NCBI RefSeq assembly: GCF_000442315.1
Contig: NZ_KE557320.1
Span: 435,135 to 499,134 of the forward strand
Direction: 5' to 3'
From: Rubellimicrobium thermophilum DSM 16684
Lineage (GTDB): Bacteria > Pseudomonadota > Alphaproteobacteria > Rhodobacterales > Rhodobacteraceae
Length of the DNA: 64,000 nucleotides
How positions within the stretch are numbered: position 1 is the first letter of the stretch; the number at the start of each line of letters is the position of its first letter. Below, piece after piece: positions 17,568 to 28,089 of the stretch. The notes beneath the pieces are model-generated. The model ran no database searches and had not been told where the DNA came from. It saw nothing but the letters and a program-made list of their open reading frames with translations. A program made the position numbers and the translations under genes.

Positions 17568-18486
17568 GGGCCGCCAGCACCGCGCGGGCGCGGGCCGAAT
17601 CCGCGTCCATCTGGGTGATCAGATCGGCAAGGCTGGAGAAGGTCATCTCGGGCCGAAGCCACTCCACCAGCGCGACAGACAGGGTTGCGCCGTAGAGATC
17701 GCCCGCGAAGTCGAAGAGGAAGACCTCGAGATTCGGAACCGAGCCGCCGAACATCGGCCGCACCCCCAGCGAGGCGACACCGCCATGATGGCCCTGATGG
17801 GGACCGTCGAGAATGTCCACAAGGGTGGCATAGACTCCGAAGCGGGGGAGATGAAGACCCTCGAGCGACAGATTCGCCGTGGGATAGCCAAGGGTTCGTC
17901 CGCGCTTCTCGCCATGCAGGACGGGTCCCTCGATCCGGTGCCAATGTCCCAGCATCCGGGCGGCATCGCGGGGCCGGCCTTCGGACAGGGCAAGACGGAT
18001 GGCTGTGGAGGAGATCTCGGCCCCCTCGATTCCTCGCAGCGGCGCCACCGTGACGGCAAGGCCGGCGGCCTGGCCGAGGCGAACCAGTGTTGCGGCATCG
18101 CCCGCGCGGCCGCGGCCGAAGCGGAAGTCCTCTCCCACGACGGCATGGGACAGGCCCAGCCCTCCGACCAGGACGTCGGCCACGAAGGCCTCCGGCGTCA
18201 GCGCGGCAAGCGCGGCATCGAAGGGAAGCTCATAAAGGATATCCACGCCGAGACGCTCGAAGCGATGCGCACGGGCCTGGGCATTCATCAGCCGGAAGGG
18301 AGGGGCCTCCGGCGCGAAGAACTGGCGGGGATGCGGCTCGAAGGTGACGACAGCGAGGGGAACGCCATCGCGCCGTGCCAGATCGAGGACTGCCCGATGC
18401 CCCAGATGGACGCCGTCGAAATTGCCGATTCCGGCCGAGGCGCCGCGCGCATCGGGGGGGGCGGTCAGATCGCGGATGATGCGCAT
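17560..18486 (-). CDS. ribF: Bifunctional riboflavin kinase/FAD synthetase
   Basis: Phosphorylates riboflavin to FMN and adenylates FMN to FAD. The 308-residue product has the N-terminal FAD synthetase nucleotidyltransferase motif IGNFDGVHLGHRAVL near residues 20-34 and the EDFRFGRGRAGD and SSTAIRLALSEG signatures. The C-terminal riboflavin kinase domain has GRTLGYPTANL near 205-215 and a FLFDFAGDLYG strand. It complements ribD at 4.5 kb, so two non-adjacent riboflavin/FAD genes lie in this window. It is followed by the YcgN-like gene with an 8-base overlap. Confidence 0.96.
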   Translation of the reverse strand: MRIIRDLTAPPDARGASAGIGNFDGVHLGHRAVLDLARRDGVPLAVVTFEPHPRQFFAPEAPPFRLMNAQARAHRFERLGVDILYELPFDAALAALTPEAFVADVLVGGLGLSHAVVGEDFRFGRGRAGDAATLVRLGQAAGLAVTVAPLRGIEGAEISSTAIRLALSEGRPRDAARMLGHWHRIEGPVLHGEKRGRTLGYPTANLSLEGLHLPRFGVYATLVDILDGPHQGHHGGVASLGVRPMFGGSVPNLEVFLFDFAGDLYGATLSVALVEWLRPEMTFSSLADLITQMDADSARARAVLAAHG

Positions 18487-18530
18487 GGCTGGCTGTTACT
18501 CCCCCCCGACCATGCCTGCAAGCCGAGGCG

Positions 18531-19413
18531 TCAGCGCAGGAAACCGATGGCAAAGGTCGGAGACAGCCCCTGCGCCCCGACATAGGCCGCCAGACGCGCC
18601 GGATCCGGTTGTCCGCCGCGCGGGGTTGCCGTCTCCTGCGCGGCCAGACCGCCGGTGACGAACAGGCAGTCAAGTCCCTCGCCGATGGCACCTGCGATAT
18701 CCGTGCCGATTCCGTCGCCGATGGCGAGGATCCGGTCATCGGGCGGCAGATCGCCCAAGGCGGCCAGGCGACGGCGGGCCAGATCATAGATCGGCGGGTG
18801 GGGCTTGCCGAAATACAGGCTCTCGCCGCCCATCTCCTCATAGAGCCGGGGCCAGGGCCCCGGCGCACCATTCCCGCCGCTCGCCGCGGTCCACCACGAT
18901 GTCCGGGTTGGCGCAGAGCAGCTTCAGCCCGCGCTGCTTGGCCAGCAGGAACTGCGGCCGGTTCACCGCCGGATCCGCATGCGGATCGAAGGGACCGCAG
19001 CAGACGATCCCTTCAGCCTCTTCGAGGGGGACGGCCTCCACCGGGACGGGATCGGCGACGATCCGCGGGGGTTCGAGGAACACCCGGTCGCGCTCTTCGC
19101 CCATGAACCAGATCCGCCGGCCGACCGCCCCCTGATAGAGCGCGACGCGCGCGGCATCCCCGGAGGTGGCCACGGCATCCCAGGCCTCCCGTGGAACGCC
19201 CAGCCGGGCGATCTGGGCCTCGACGCTGGCGCGCGGCCGGGGCGCATTGGTGACCAGAACGACCCGTCGCCGCCCCCCCGCGCGAAAGTCACGCAGCGCT
19301 GCCACAGCGGCCGGAAAGGCCTGCAGGCCGTCATGGACACAGCCCCACAGGTCCACGAAGGCCGCATCATAGCGGTCCGCGATATCGGCAAGACGGGCGA
19401 CGATCTCGGTCAT
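18531..19413 (-). CDS. HAD-superfamily hydrolase, TIGR01459 type (frameshift)
   Basis: A haloacid-dehalogenase-like phosphatase of the NagD-like subgroup (TIGR01459 type, about 290 residues). The N-terminal half has the nucleophile-region variant [18 protein letters not shown] and [18 protein letters not shown]. The C-terminal half has [16 protein letters not shown] and the acidic loop [15 protein letters not shown]. The two halves lie in different frames. The G run at 18848-18851 appears to hold one extra base; removing it joins A-G-A-L-A-R-L-Y to EEMGGES and gives 293 residues. The ATG at 19413 overlaps the ppaC stop by four bases (ATGA). The substrate is unknown. Confidence 0.85.
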
Positions 19414-20333
19414 GCGGCCCGGAGCGCCGGGATGATCTGCTTCTTGCGCGACATGATCCCCGGCAGGACAACCGTGTCCGAGCTGGGCGTCACCCCGAAG
19501 GAGGCCGCGCAGACCCGCCGCGTCAGCTCGTTGGGGACAAGCAGGGTCGCCTCCTCCCGCAGGATGTCCACGATGAAGAGGAGCACCTGCTGCGCGCCGT
19601 CTTCGGCCGCCACCACGGGCATCGCCGCCATCAGCTCGTCCTTGCGGGCCAGGATCGTCTGCGGCGAGGTCGTCTCCAGCACCGAGACGCGGAAATCGAT
19701 GCCGTCCACGGTGTATTCCTTGGAATCCATGCGCAGCAGCTCGGCCGCGGAGAAGCGCGAGACATCCGACTTGGCGGCGAACATCTCTGCCGCATAGGAG
19801 GGGATGTCCACCCCCAGTTCCGCCGCCAGATGCTCGGCCACCTGCCGGTCGATCGGCGTCGTCGTGGGCGAGCGGAACTCGAGCGTGTCCGACAGGATGC
19901 AGGACAGGGCAAGCCCCTTGATGCCGTCGGGGGCATGGCCGCCATGTCCGCCCATCAGTTGCCACATCAGCGTCGCGGTGCAGGCGACGGGGCGGATGGT
20001 CACCTCGATCGGCCCCCTGGTCTCGAGCCCGGGGACAAGCTTGTGATGGTCGATGATCGCCCGGATATCCGCCTTGTTGATCGAGGCCGGCAGCTCGGCC
20101 GGGTTGTTGGTGTCCACGATGACCACCGGCTGGCCTTCGGTCACATCCTCGATGATGGGAGGCATCTCGAAGCCCCAGCGCTTCAGGACGAACTGGGCCT
20201 CGGTATTGGGGGTGCCCAGCAGGCGCGGCTCGGCGGCGCCGGGTTCGTGATGCGACAGGAACCAGGCCCAGATGATGGCGGAGCAGGTCGAGTCGGTGTC
20301 CGGCGACTTGTGGCCGAAGACGAGCGTGGTCAT
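19410..20333 (-). CDS. ppaC: Manganese-dependent inorganic pyrophosphatase
   Basis: Class II (DHH family) pyrophosphatase that hydrolyses PPi to phosphate. The 307-residue product has the N-terminal metal motif [24 protein letters not shown], the DHH-type IIDHHKL near residue 94, and the C-terminal substrate-binding [10 protein letters not shown]. Length is normal. It is the first gene of a minus-strand pair with the HAD hydrolase, overlapping it by four bases. The start is ATG with GGAGGATCGCCC upstream on the minus strand. Confidence 0.96.
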   Translation of the reverse strand: MTTLVFGHKSPDTDSTCSAIIWAWFLSHHEPGAAEPRLLGTPNTEAQFVLKRWGFEMPPIIEDVTEGQPVVIVDTNNPAELPASINKADIRAIIDHHKLVPGLETRGPIEVTIRPVACTATLMWQLMGGHGGHAPDGIKGLALSCILSDTLEFRSPTTTPIDRQVAEHLAAELGVDIPSYAAEMFAAKSDVSRFSAAELLRMDSKEYTVDGIDFRVSVLETTSPQTILARKDELMAAMPVVAAEDGAQQVLLFIVDILREEATLLVPNELTRRVCAASFGVTPSSDTVVLPGIMSRKKQIIPALRAA

Positions 20334-20595
20334 GGGCGATCCTCCGTGATCGCGCGCGTCCTAGCCCCCTGCGGCGCGCTTGTCCACGCGCCGCGCGATC
20401 CCGCCCCCGCCGCGGCGGCTCGGAAGCGGCCTTCCGGGGCTGCGAGCCATTCGCCGAAGACAGGATGGCGACGATCGCGACAGGCCTGCCGCTCCGGCGG
20501 CGGAGGGGGCCGGAGCCCCTGCAGCCAAGGCGGCATGATGAGGGGGACCTGCATGTCCGCGGCGGACCCGGCCATGGCCGGCCGGGGACGGCCCC
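20334..20595. other. Upstream region between ppaC and groES without a supported gene
   Basis: The 370-base gap from 20334 to 20703 holds the groESL promoter and CIRCE element at its right end. In this left part I see only GC-rich sequence. A short Pro/Arg-rich open frame on the minus strand (20330-20575) shows no family resemblance and is not called. Confidence 0.5.
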
Positions 20596-20624
20596 TTGAC
20601 AGTCCGGGTCGGGATCCCTAACTC
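20596..20624 (+). promoter_or_regulatory. groESL promoter
   Basis: TTGACA at 20596-20601 is followed after 17 bases by TAACTC. The extended elements CCTTGAC and CCCTAAC also resemble an alphaproteobacterial RpoH promoter, as expected for groESL. It lies just upstream of the CIRCE operator and about 80-110 bases before the groES ATG. Confidence 0.65.
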
Positions 20625-20631
20625 GCCGCCG

Positions 20632-20658
20632 TTGGCACTCACCGGGTGGGAGTGCTAA
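20632..20658 (+). promoter_or_regulatory. CIRCE operator (HrcA-binding site)
   Basis: TTGGCACTC, nine bases, GAGTGCTAA. This matches the CIRCE consensus (TTAGCACTC-N9-GAGTGCTAA) with one difference in the left arm. It lies between the promoter and groES and should bind the heat-shock repressor HrcA. Confidence 0.93.
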
Positions 20659-20703
20659 CAGGTCCAGAGATTCGACAAGCGAACGCTGTTCAGGAGCTTC
20701 GAC

Positions 20704-21021
20704 ATGGCCTCGTTCAAGCCGCTTCACGACCGGGTGCTGGTGCGCCGGGTGCAGAGCGAAGAGAAGACCAAGGGGGGTCTGATCATCCCCGACACCGCCA
20801 AGGAGAAGCCCGCCGAAGGTGAGGTGATCGCTGTCGGCGAGGGTGCCCGCAAGGATTCGGGCGAGCTGATCGCCCCCTCCGTCAAGCCCGGCGACCGCAT
20901 CCTTTTCGGCAAGTGGTCCGGAACCGAGGTGACGCTCGATGGCGAGGAACTCCTCATCATGAAGGAGTCGGACATCCTCGGCATCATCGAGACCACGGGC
21001 GCCGCCGCCAAGGCCGCCTGA
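20704..21021 (+). CDS. groES: Co-chaperonin GroES
   Basis: Heptameric lid of the GroEL folding chamber. The 105-residue product begins [20 protein letters not shown], carries the mobile loop [21 protein letters not shown] near 19-38 and the [22 protein letters not shown] core. The C-terminus is about ten residues longer than the common form and ends Ala/Lys-rich. It is the first gene of a CIRCE-controlled groES-groL operon. Confidence 0.98.
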   Translation: MASFKPLHDRVLVRRVQSEEKTKGGLIIPDTAKEKPAEGEVIAVGEGARKDSGELIAPSVKPGDRILFGKWSGTEVTLDGEELLIMKESDILGIIETTGAAAKAA

Positions 21022-21042
21022 TTTCCGTTCCCCTTTTCCTGA

Positions 21043-22699
<1,657 letters not shown>

Positions 22700-22725
22700 G
22701 CCCCGGGCCAGGACAGCACCGCAGG

Positions 22726-22750
22726 AGGGCGCCCTTCGGGGCGCCCTTTT
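22726..22750 (+). terminator. Rho-independent terminator after groL
   Basis: AGGGCGCCC and GGGCGCCCT form a perfect 9-bp stem around a stable TTCG tetraloop, followed by TTT and CC. It lies 27 bases after the groL stop. Confidence 0.85.
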
Positions 22751-22896
22751 CCTGTGTGGCATGAGGATGGCTGCGGGCATGCGGGACTCTCCGGTTGATG
22801 CGGAGGTCAGGATCGCCGCGAGGGGTTAACAAATCCCTCCACCACCGCGCGTTGCGCGGCGCCCAGGAACATCATGGCCCGTCAGGGGCTTAGCCG

Positions 22897-22910
22897 TTAA
22901 CGCGTATTAA
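22897..22910. promoter_or_regulatory. CtrA-box-like TTAA-N6-TTAA in the groL/M50 gap
   Basis: The gap 22751-22942 holds GTTAAC at about 22826 and TTAA-CGCGTA-TTAAC at 22897-22911. The latter resembles the TTAA-N6/7-TTAA half-site pairs bound by the cell-cycle regulator CtrA in alphaproteobacteria. It lies downstream of both flanking genes (convergent), so a promoter role is doubtful. Confidence 0.25.
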
Positions 22911-22942
22911 CCTTGCGCGAATTCCCCTGCGCGGGGTGCGAA

Positions 22943-24079
22943 TCAGCGCGGCCGAAGCGGCCCCCGGCGCCCGCCCGGGCGGCTTCCCGCCCCGCCGCCC
23001 GTATCGCCGCCCGCACGGGCGACCATCAGCAGCTCTCCCACATTCTCGGCCGTGATGTAGCCGGCCAGCCGGCCTTCGGCATCCAGGACGGCAACCGCCG
23101 GGGCCTGCGACTGTCGCAGATGGACCAGAGCCGCCGCCAGCGGCCCCCAGGCCGGCACGCCGGGCACGTCGCGGTGCATGACATCGAGGACAGGCGTCTC
23201 CATGCCCGTGCGGCTGAGGGCGGCGATGATCGCGTTGCGGGTCAGGATCCCGCGAAGACGCCCCGCCCCGTCCACCACCGGGAATTCGTGCTGGGTCGTG
23301 CGCAGCAGGCATTCGACCGCATCGCCCACGGTGGCGGCGGGGGACAGGGCCTCGAACTGGGTGATCATCGCATCCCGCACGCCCAGACGGCGGGCGATGT
23401 CGTCAAGGCTGCTCGCCTGGGCCTCGGCCGTGGCGGCGATGTAGACGAAGATGGCGATGAAGATCAGCATCGGGTTGCCGAGCAGCCCGAGAAAGCCCAG
23501 CCCAAAGGCCAGGGCCTGACCCACCCGCGCCGCGATGGCCGTCGCGCGGGCCGGCTCCATCCGCATGGCCAGCAGCGCCCGCAGCACCCGCCCCCCGTCC
23601 ATCGGGAAGGCGGGAATGAGGTTGAACAGGACCAGGAACAGGTTGAGCGCCGCGATCTGGGCCAGCAGGCTTGCCCCCGGATTGTCGAGCGCATTGAGCG
23701 TGGCCGGATCGAACCGCGCCCCGAGGATGAGGAACAGGACCGCCGCGATGACGACATTGACCGCAGGCCCCGCAAGGGCGACGATGATCTCTTCGGCGGG
23801 ACGCTCGGGCATCCGTTCCAGCCGGGCGATCCCGCCGATCGGCAGCAGGGTGATGTCGGGCGTCCGGATGCCATAGCGCCGCGCGGCCAGCGCATGGCCG
23901 AATTCATGGGCCAGGACGCAGGCGAAGATCGCCAGGATCAGCAGCAGCGATTCGGCCGCCGCGGCAGCGCCGCCCTGGATGTAGCGGGCCACGCCGATCC
24001 AGACGAGGAACAGCAGGAAGGTGACATGGATGCGGATCTCGCTGCCCAGCAGACGGGCGACGGGGTAGGACCAGGACAT
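22943..24079 (-). CDS. M50-family site-2 intramembrane metalloprotease with CBS domains
   Basis: An SpoIVFB-like zinc protease expected to cut membrane-bound substrates within the bilayer. The 378-residue product has several membrane helices. The zinc motif HEFGH is near residues 58-62, and the second catalytic motif NLIPAFPMDGGRVLRA is near 153-168. Two C-terminal CBS repeats follow (MITQFEALSPAATVGD and VLDMHRDVPGVPAWG-like segments, about 240-355) and may sense adenine nucleotides. The tail is a Gly/Arg-rich low-complexity stretch. It is a single gene, and its substrate is unknown. Confidence 0.9.
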   Translation of the reverse strand: MSWSYPVARLLGSEIRIHVTFLLFLVWIGVARYIQGGAAAAAESLLLILAIFACVLAHEFGHALAARRYGIRTPDITLLPIGGIARLERMPERPAEEIIVALAGPAVNVVIAAVLFLILGARFDPATLNALDNPGASLLAQIAALNLFLVLFNLIPAFPMDGGRVLRALLAMRMEPARATAIAARVGQALAFGLGFLGLLGNPMLIFIAIFVYIAATAEAQASSLDDIARRLGVRDAMITQFEALSPAATVGDAVECLLRTTQHEFPVVDGAGRLRGILTRNAIIAALSRTGMETPVLDVMHRDVPGVPAWGPLAAALVHLRQSQAPAVAVLDAEGRLAGYITAENVGELLMVARAGGDTGGGAGSRPGGRRGPLRPR

Positions 24080-24142
24080 GCGCGTTCCCTCTCCGGTGGC
24101 GCCTGTGATCCTAGCGTGCCGCGCCCCGGAGGCGACGGGTTT

Positions 24143-24587
24143 TCACCGCAGGATCGGCTCGAGCGGATCGTAGAGGATCGCCCCCGGATCGCCCCAGGCC
24201 ACGGCGGCGAGGCTGTCGGGCTTCACGCGCAGAGCGGCCATCTCCTCGCGCGTGACCCAGAGACGATGGGCGACGATCCCTTCCGGGTCGGTCCAGGGGG
24301 CGGGCGGCTCATCCCCCACAAGGGTGCAGCGGAAATAGACATCCACCTGATGGAACGCTCCGTCGGGATCGTGGAATTCGTTGATCAGGCAGGGCGCGCC
24401 GACACGGACCTGCAGCCCGGTCTCCTCGCGCAGCTCCCGTTCGAGGGCGTCGGGCAGGGACTGGTGGAGCTCGACCCCCCCCGCCAGGGGCGCACCACAG
24501 ATCCGTCCGCCCCCTGTAGGCATTGACGAGGAGAAGCCGCCCCTCGCGCAGGATGACAGCGCGGACAGCCAGCCGAGGCGAAGGCAT
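24143..24587 (-). CDS. Nudix hydrolase (frameshift)
   Basis: A Nudix-box hydrolase, about 147 residues, acting on a nucleoside-diphosphate-linked substrate that cannot be named from sequence. The N-terminal frame gives [20 protein letters not shown] and WCAPGGG. The rest, including the Nudix helix [17 protein letters not shown], lies one frame over. The C run at 24475-24482 has eight bases where seven keep the frame ([10 protein letters not shown]). The ATG at 24587 overlaps the purK stop (TGATG), so the gene is probably the third of a purE-purK-nudix unit. Confidence 0.82.
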
Positions 24588-25666
24588 CAGTCGCTGCGCA
24601 GCAGGCGGTTGGCATGGCCCATCTTGCGGCCTGCCCGTGCCTCGGCCTTGCCGTAGAGATGGATCCGTGCCCCTTCGCGCAGCAGGGCAGGGATCCGGGC
24701 CATCCCTTCGGGGCCGATGAGATTCTCCATCTCCACATCGGCATGGCGCGTCCGTCCCCCAGCGGCAGGCCGGCGACGGCGCGGATATGCTGTTCGAACT
24801 GGTCGATGCGGCAACCCAGCTCGGTCCAGTGCCCCGAATTGTGGACGCGCGGGGCGATCTCGTTGACCAGAAGCCCCCCCCCTGTCTGCGACGAACAGCT
24901 CCACCCCCATCACGCCGACATGATCGAGCGCCTCGAGGATCCGCGCCGCGATCAGCACCGCATCGCTGCGCTGGGCCGGGGTCAGCCGCGCCGGAACCGT
25001 GGTGCGGCGGAGAATGCCGCCTTCATGGAGGTTCTCTCCGGGGTCATAGGCGGCCACCGATCCGTCAAGCCCACGTGCCGCGATGACCGAAACCTCGCGG
25101 TCGAAGGCGATATGGCCTTCGAGGATCGCCGGAACCCCGCCCAGGGCGGCCAGGGCGTCAGCCGCCTCCTCCGGCGAGGTCAGGCGGATCTGCCCCTTGC
25201 CGTCATAACCCAGCGTCCGGGTCTTGAGGATCGCGGGCGTGCCGACCGCCTCCAGCGCGGCGCGAAGCGAGGCCATGTCGTCCACGGCCGCGAAGGGCGC
25301 TGTCGCCAGGCCCAGGCCGCGCAGGAAGGTCTTCTCCTCCAGCCGATCGCGCGAGATGGCGAGCGCGCGGCGATTCGGGCGAATCGGGGCCAGCGCCTCG
25401 ATGGCATCGAGCGAGGCCGGCGGAACATTCTCGAACTCGTAGGTCACGACGGCAACCGAGGCCGCAAGATCCGAGAGCGCCGCCACATCCGTCCAGGGCG
25501 CGCAGGTGAAGCGTGCGGCCGTATCGGCGGCAGGGGCCTGCGGGTCCGGGTCGTAGATGTGGACGCGATAGCCGAGCCGGGCCGCAGCCATCGCCAGCAT
25601 GCGCCCGAGCTGACCCCCACCGAGGATGCCGATCCAGGCACCCGGTGCAAGCGGTGCGTCAGTCAT
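24587..25666 (-). CDS. purK: N5-carboxyaminoimidazole ribonucleotide synthase PurK (hidden frameshift pair)
   Basis: ATP-grasp enzyme that carboxylates AIR to N5-CAIR in purine synthesis, supplying PurE. The 359-codon frame is open. It has the N-terminal [40 protein letters not shown] and the metal-binding [12 protein letters not shown]. After that it reads about 40 residues of nonsense ([17 protein letters not shown]). The expected [14 protein letters not shown] metal-binding segment appears one frame over. The frame returns at [12 protein letters not shown] ninth C in the run 24874-24882 and a lost base near 24752 explain this. It overlaps purE by eight bases. Confidence 0.92.
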   Translation of the reverse strand: MTDAPLAPGAWIGILGGGQLGRMLAMAAARLGYRVHIYDPDPQAPAADTAARFTCAPWTDVAALSDLAASVAVVTYEFENVPPASLDAIEALAPIRPNRRALAISRDRLEEKTFLRGLGLATAPFAAVDDMASLRAALEAVGTPAILKTRTLGYDGKGQIRLTSPEEAADALAALGGVPAILEGHIAFDREVSVIAARGLDGSVAAYDPGENLHEGGILRRTTVPARLTPAQRSDAVLIAARILEALDHVGVMGVELFVADRGGASGQRDRPARPQFGALDRAGLPHRPVRTAYPRRRRPAAGGRTRHADVEMENLIGPEGMARIPALLREGARIHLYGKAEARAGRKMGHANRLLRSD

Positions 25667-26168
25667 GCGGCACCTCCGGGACCGAGGCGGAGAGCGCCTC
25701 CCTCCAGGCTGCCAGGCGCGCAGCCAGGGCCGGATCGGACAGCGCCAGGATCTGGGCCGCCATCAGCCCCGCATTGGCTGCGCCGGCCCCGCCGATCGCC
25801 ATGGTCGCCACCGGAAAGCCGCGCGGCATCTGGACGATGGAATAGAGCGAATCGAGCCCGCCGAGCGCGCGCGTCTCCACCGGCACGCCGATGACGGGTA
25901 GGGGGGTCTTGGAGGCCATCATGCCGGGCAGATGCGCCGCCCCGCCCGCCCCGGCGATGATGACCTTCAGCCCGCGCCCCGCCGCCTCGCGCCCATAGGA
26001 CCAGAGCCGATCCGGCGTCCGGTGAGCCGAAACGATGCGCGATTCGTGCGGAATCTCCAGATCCGAGAGGATGCGCGCGGCTTCCTTGAGGGTGGGCCAG
26101 TCGGACTGGCTTCCCATCACGATGCCGACAAGAGGGGCGGGAGCAGAGGGGGGAGCAGGGTCGTTCAC
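25659..26168 (-). CDS. purE: N5-carboxyaminoimidazole ribonucleotide mutase PurE
   Basis: Converts N5-CAIR to CAIR in purine synthesis, acting right after PurK. The 169-residue product has the substrate-binding [18 protein letters not shown] near residues 13-30, [15 protein letters not shown], and [16 protein letters not shown] near 70-85, followed by [23 protein letters not shown]. It has a Pro/Ala-rich N-terminal tail. It overlaps purK by eight bases and the upstream DUF465 gene by four. Confidence 0.97.
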   Translation of the reverse strand: MNDPAPPSAPAPLVGIVMGSQSDWPTLKEAARILSDLEIPHESRIVSAHRTPDRLWSYGREAAGRGLKVIIAGAGGAAHLPGMMASKTPLPVIGVPVETRALGGLDSLYSIVQMPRGFPVATMAIGGAGAANAGLMAAQILALSDPALAARLAAWREALSASVPEVPHD

Positions 26169-26410
26169 GCGATGATGTCCGGCAGGAGGCGGTCCTCGAT
26201 CAGGCGGATGCGGTCCTTGAGGATCAGCTTTTCCTTCTTCTTGCGGCGGATGGTGAGCATGTCGGGCAGGCCCGGCGCCGCCTCCATCGCGCGGATCGCC
26301 TCATCAAGCTCGCGATGGGCCTGACGGAGCACGGCCAGTTCCGCGCGCAGCACCTCGGCCTCGTCCATCGTGGTGCCAGGGGGGAGGCTGCTGATCCTGT
26401 TGTCGTCCAT
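26165..26410 (-). CDS. YdcH-like DUF465 protein
   Basis: An 81-residue, highly charged helical protein of the DUF465 (YdcH) family, function unknown. The signature is the helical hairpin [20 protein letters not shown], then the basic turn [16 protein letters not shown]. It has no signal peptide or cysteines. It overlaps the purE start by four bases (ATGA) and is therefore the first gene of the purEK run. That linkage is common in this group but unexplained. Confidence 0.85.
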   Translation of the reverse strand: MDDNRISSLPPGTTMDEAEVLRAELAVLRQAHRELDEAIRAMEAAPGLPDMLTIRRKKKEKLILKDRIRLIEDRLLPDIIA

Positions 26411-26579
26411 GCCGGGCTTACCTGCGGGCGCCCTCGCGCCGTAGAGGCCATCCTATCCTGCCCCTCGGCAGGGTCCAAGCCCTTGCGGGATCACGCAGGG
26501 CCTCCCATATCTGCGGCGTGGCGGGCGCCCATCTCCGGGGTCCGCTCGGACGGTCGCTTTCGTGGAAAGGACGTGTCGC

Positions 26580-27002
26580 ATGACCAAGCTGACCCTGGGG
26601 ACGCAGCCGTTCCTCCTCGGCTTCGAGCAGCTCGAACGCCTGGTGGAGCGGGCCGCGAAATCCGGCAACGACGGATACCCCCCCTACAACATCGAGCAGA
26701 CCTCGGATCGGTCCTACCGGATCACGCTGGCCGTGGCCGGCTTCACCGAGGCGGATCTGTCGATCACCCTCGAGGATCGCCAGCTCACCATCCGCGGGCG
26801 ACAGTCCGACGATCCGGAGGGGCGGGTGTTCCTGCACCGCGGCATCGCATCGCGCCAGTTCCAGCGGACCTTTGTGCTGGCCGAAGGCGTCGATGTGGGC
26901 GAAGCGGTGATGGAGAACGGCCTTCTCCATATCGATCTGACCCGCCACGTGCCCGAGACGGTCGTCCAGACCGTCCCCATCAAGAGGAGTGGGGTGAAGT
27001 GA
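26580..27002 (+). CDS. Small heat-shock protein Hsp20 (alpha-crystallin)
   Basis: A 140-residue ATP-independent holdase. The alpha-crystallin domain runs from about residue 35 (YNIEQTSDRSYRITLAVAGF) to 130 and contains LSITLEDRQLTIRGRQ and the FVLAEGVDV-ENGLLHIDLTRHVPE end. The ATG at 26580 is preceded by GAAAGGA at ten bases, which decides it over the in-frame ATG at 26562. It is IbpA-like. Its stop overlaps the GTG of the DUF1150 gene. Confidence 0.93.
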   Translation: MTKLTLGTQPFLLGFEQLERLVERAAKSGNDGYPPYNIEQTSDRSYRITLAVAGFTEADLSITLEDRQLTIRGRQSDDPEGRVFLHRGIASRQFQRTFVLAEGVDVGEAVMENGLLHIDLTRHVPETVVQTVPIKRSGVK

Positions 27003-27247
27003 ACGGTCCTGCCAATACCACCGGCCGCCGCCTACCGTCCCTCAGCGATCTGTCGCCGGATATCGTCTATGTGAAACCCGTCTCCGTGGCCTCGCTGCCC
27101 GAACCCATCCGGATGCAGGCCGGCGGGCTCCAGACGATTTTCGCCGTCCATGACATCGAGGGGCATCAGCTCGCCCTTGTCGCCGACCGCAACCTGGCCT
27201 TCGTCCTGGCGCGTCAGCACGACAAGGTGCCCGTCACGGTCCACTGA
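26999..27247 (+). CDS. DUF1150 family protein
   Basis: An 82-residue protein resembling DUF1150, a family with no known biochemical role. Conserved-looking parts are DIVYVKPVSVASLPE near residue 22, IFAVHDIEGHQLALVADRNLAFVLARQ, and the terminal PVTVH. It starts at a GTG overlapping the hsp20 stop (GTGA), with GAGGAG about ten bases upstream, so its translation is coupled to hsp20. Pairing with Hsp20 is common in Rhodobacterales, which suggests a stress-related partner role (inference). Confidence 0.8.
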   Translation: MNGPANTTGRRLPSLSDLSPDIVYVKPVSVASLPEPIRMQAGGLQTIFAVHDIEGHQLALVADRNLAFVLARQHDKVPVTVH

Positions 27248-27487
27248 GAGCCTGCCGCCGGCGCTCTGCACAGAGCGGGGAAAGGAGAACGGGCAGGACC
27301 CGGATCCTTTCCCGCCTGCCCCGGTCACGCGATCATCCCCCGATCCCGGACCATTCCCGGCCCCTGTGGCCGATGACGCCCGATCACGGTTCCGCGAGGC
27401 CATGACAGCCGCGACGGAAGCCCCCCGTCCTGTCCGTTCAAGCGCTGTTCAGGCTTTTCACGACGCCAGGGAGGCGGAAAACAGGAC

Positions 27488-27977
27488 ATGACCGGACAAC
27501 GACACGGCTATTCCCCATGGCAGATTGCCCTTCACTGGGCGATCGCGGGGCTGATCCTCTTCAACTGGTTCACCGGCGAGGCTGCAGGACGCGCCCTCCG
27601 GCAGATGCGGATGGAGGGGACCGATCCCGGCACCCCCCTTCATGTCTGGATCGGCATGGCGGTGCTGATCCTGGTCCTGCTGCGGATCGCGGTCCGCTGG
27701 CGCGAGGGGGCCCCGGCCGCCGCCCGGCCGGCCCGGTTCGCCCCTGGTCCTTCTGGCAAGGGGGGGGCATCTGCTTCTCTATCTGCTGATGCTGGCGGTG
27801 CCGCTGGGCGGGGCGCTGGTCTGGTATCTGGGGGCGAACAGCCTGGGCGAACTTCACGAACTGGCCGGCAATGCGCTGTTCGTCCTGGCCCTGGCGCATG
27901 CGGCCCTGGCGCTTTTCCATCATTACGTGCTGCGTGACGGGCTCCTGGTGCGGATGATCCGGCCCCACAGCGCCTGA
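27488..27977 (+). CDS. Cytochrome b561 family protein (frameshift)
   Basis: A di-heme four-helix membrane protein of the bacterial cytochrome b561 (CybB) family, which passes electrons from quinol. The first frame begins MTGQRHGYSPWQIALHWAIAGLILFNWF with the heme histidine in helix 1, and HVWIGMAVLILVLLRIAVR. The second frame gives LLLYLLMLAVPLGGALVWY and ELHELAGNALFVLALAHAALALFHHYVLRDGLL with the remaining histidines. One extra base somewhere in 27700-27745 joins them to 162 residues. A 240-base gap precedes it, in which I see no convincing gene. Confidence 0.85.
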
Positions 27978-28031
27978 GCAAGGCCCGAGCGGGGCGCCCC
28001 CAATCGGGGGGAGGCCGGTGCGCAGGCAGCA

Positions 28032-28055
28032 GGGGGGGCGATGACGCGCCCCCCC
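28032..28055. terminator. Hairpin between cytochrome b561 and sat/cysC
   Basis: Seven G then CG (28032-28040) pairs with CG then seven C (28047-28055) around a six-base loop. It lies between convergent genes. The homopolymer arms make the exact length uncertain in this assembly. Confidence 0.45.
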
Positions 28056-28089
28056 CGAAAGGTCCGGGCAGGCCAGCCCGGGGGCAGCT

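Noticed and set aside
20330..20575. Small Pro/Arg-rich minus-strand ORF overlapping the ppaC start
   Set aside because: No recognisable domain, no clear ribosome-binding site and composition expected of chance GC-rich frames.
27403..27491. 29-residue ORF ending in an ATGA overlap with cytochrome b561
   Set aside because: Too short, no conserved pattern; the overlap follows simply from the b561 start reading ATGACC.
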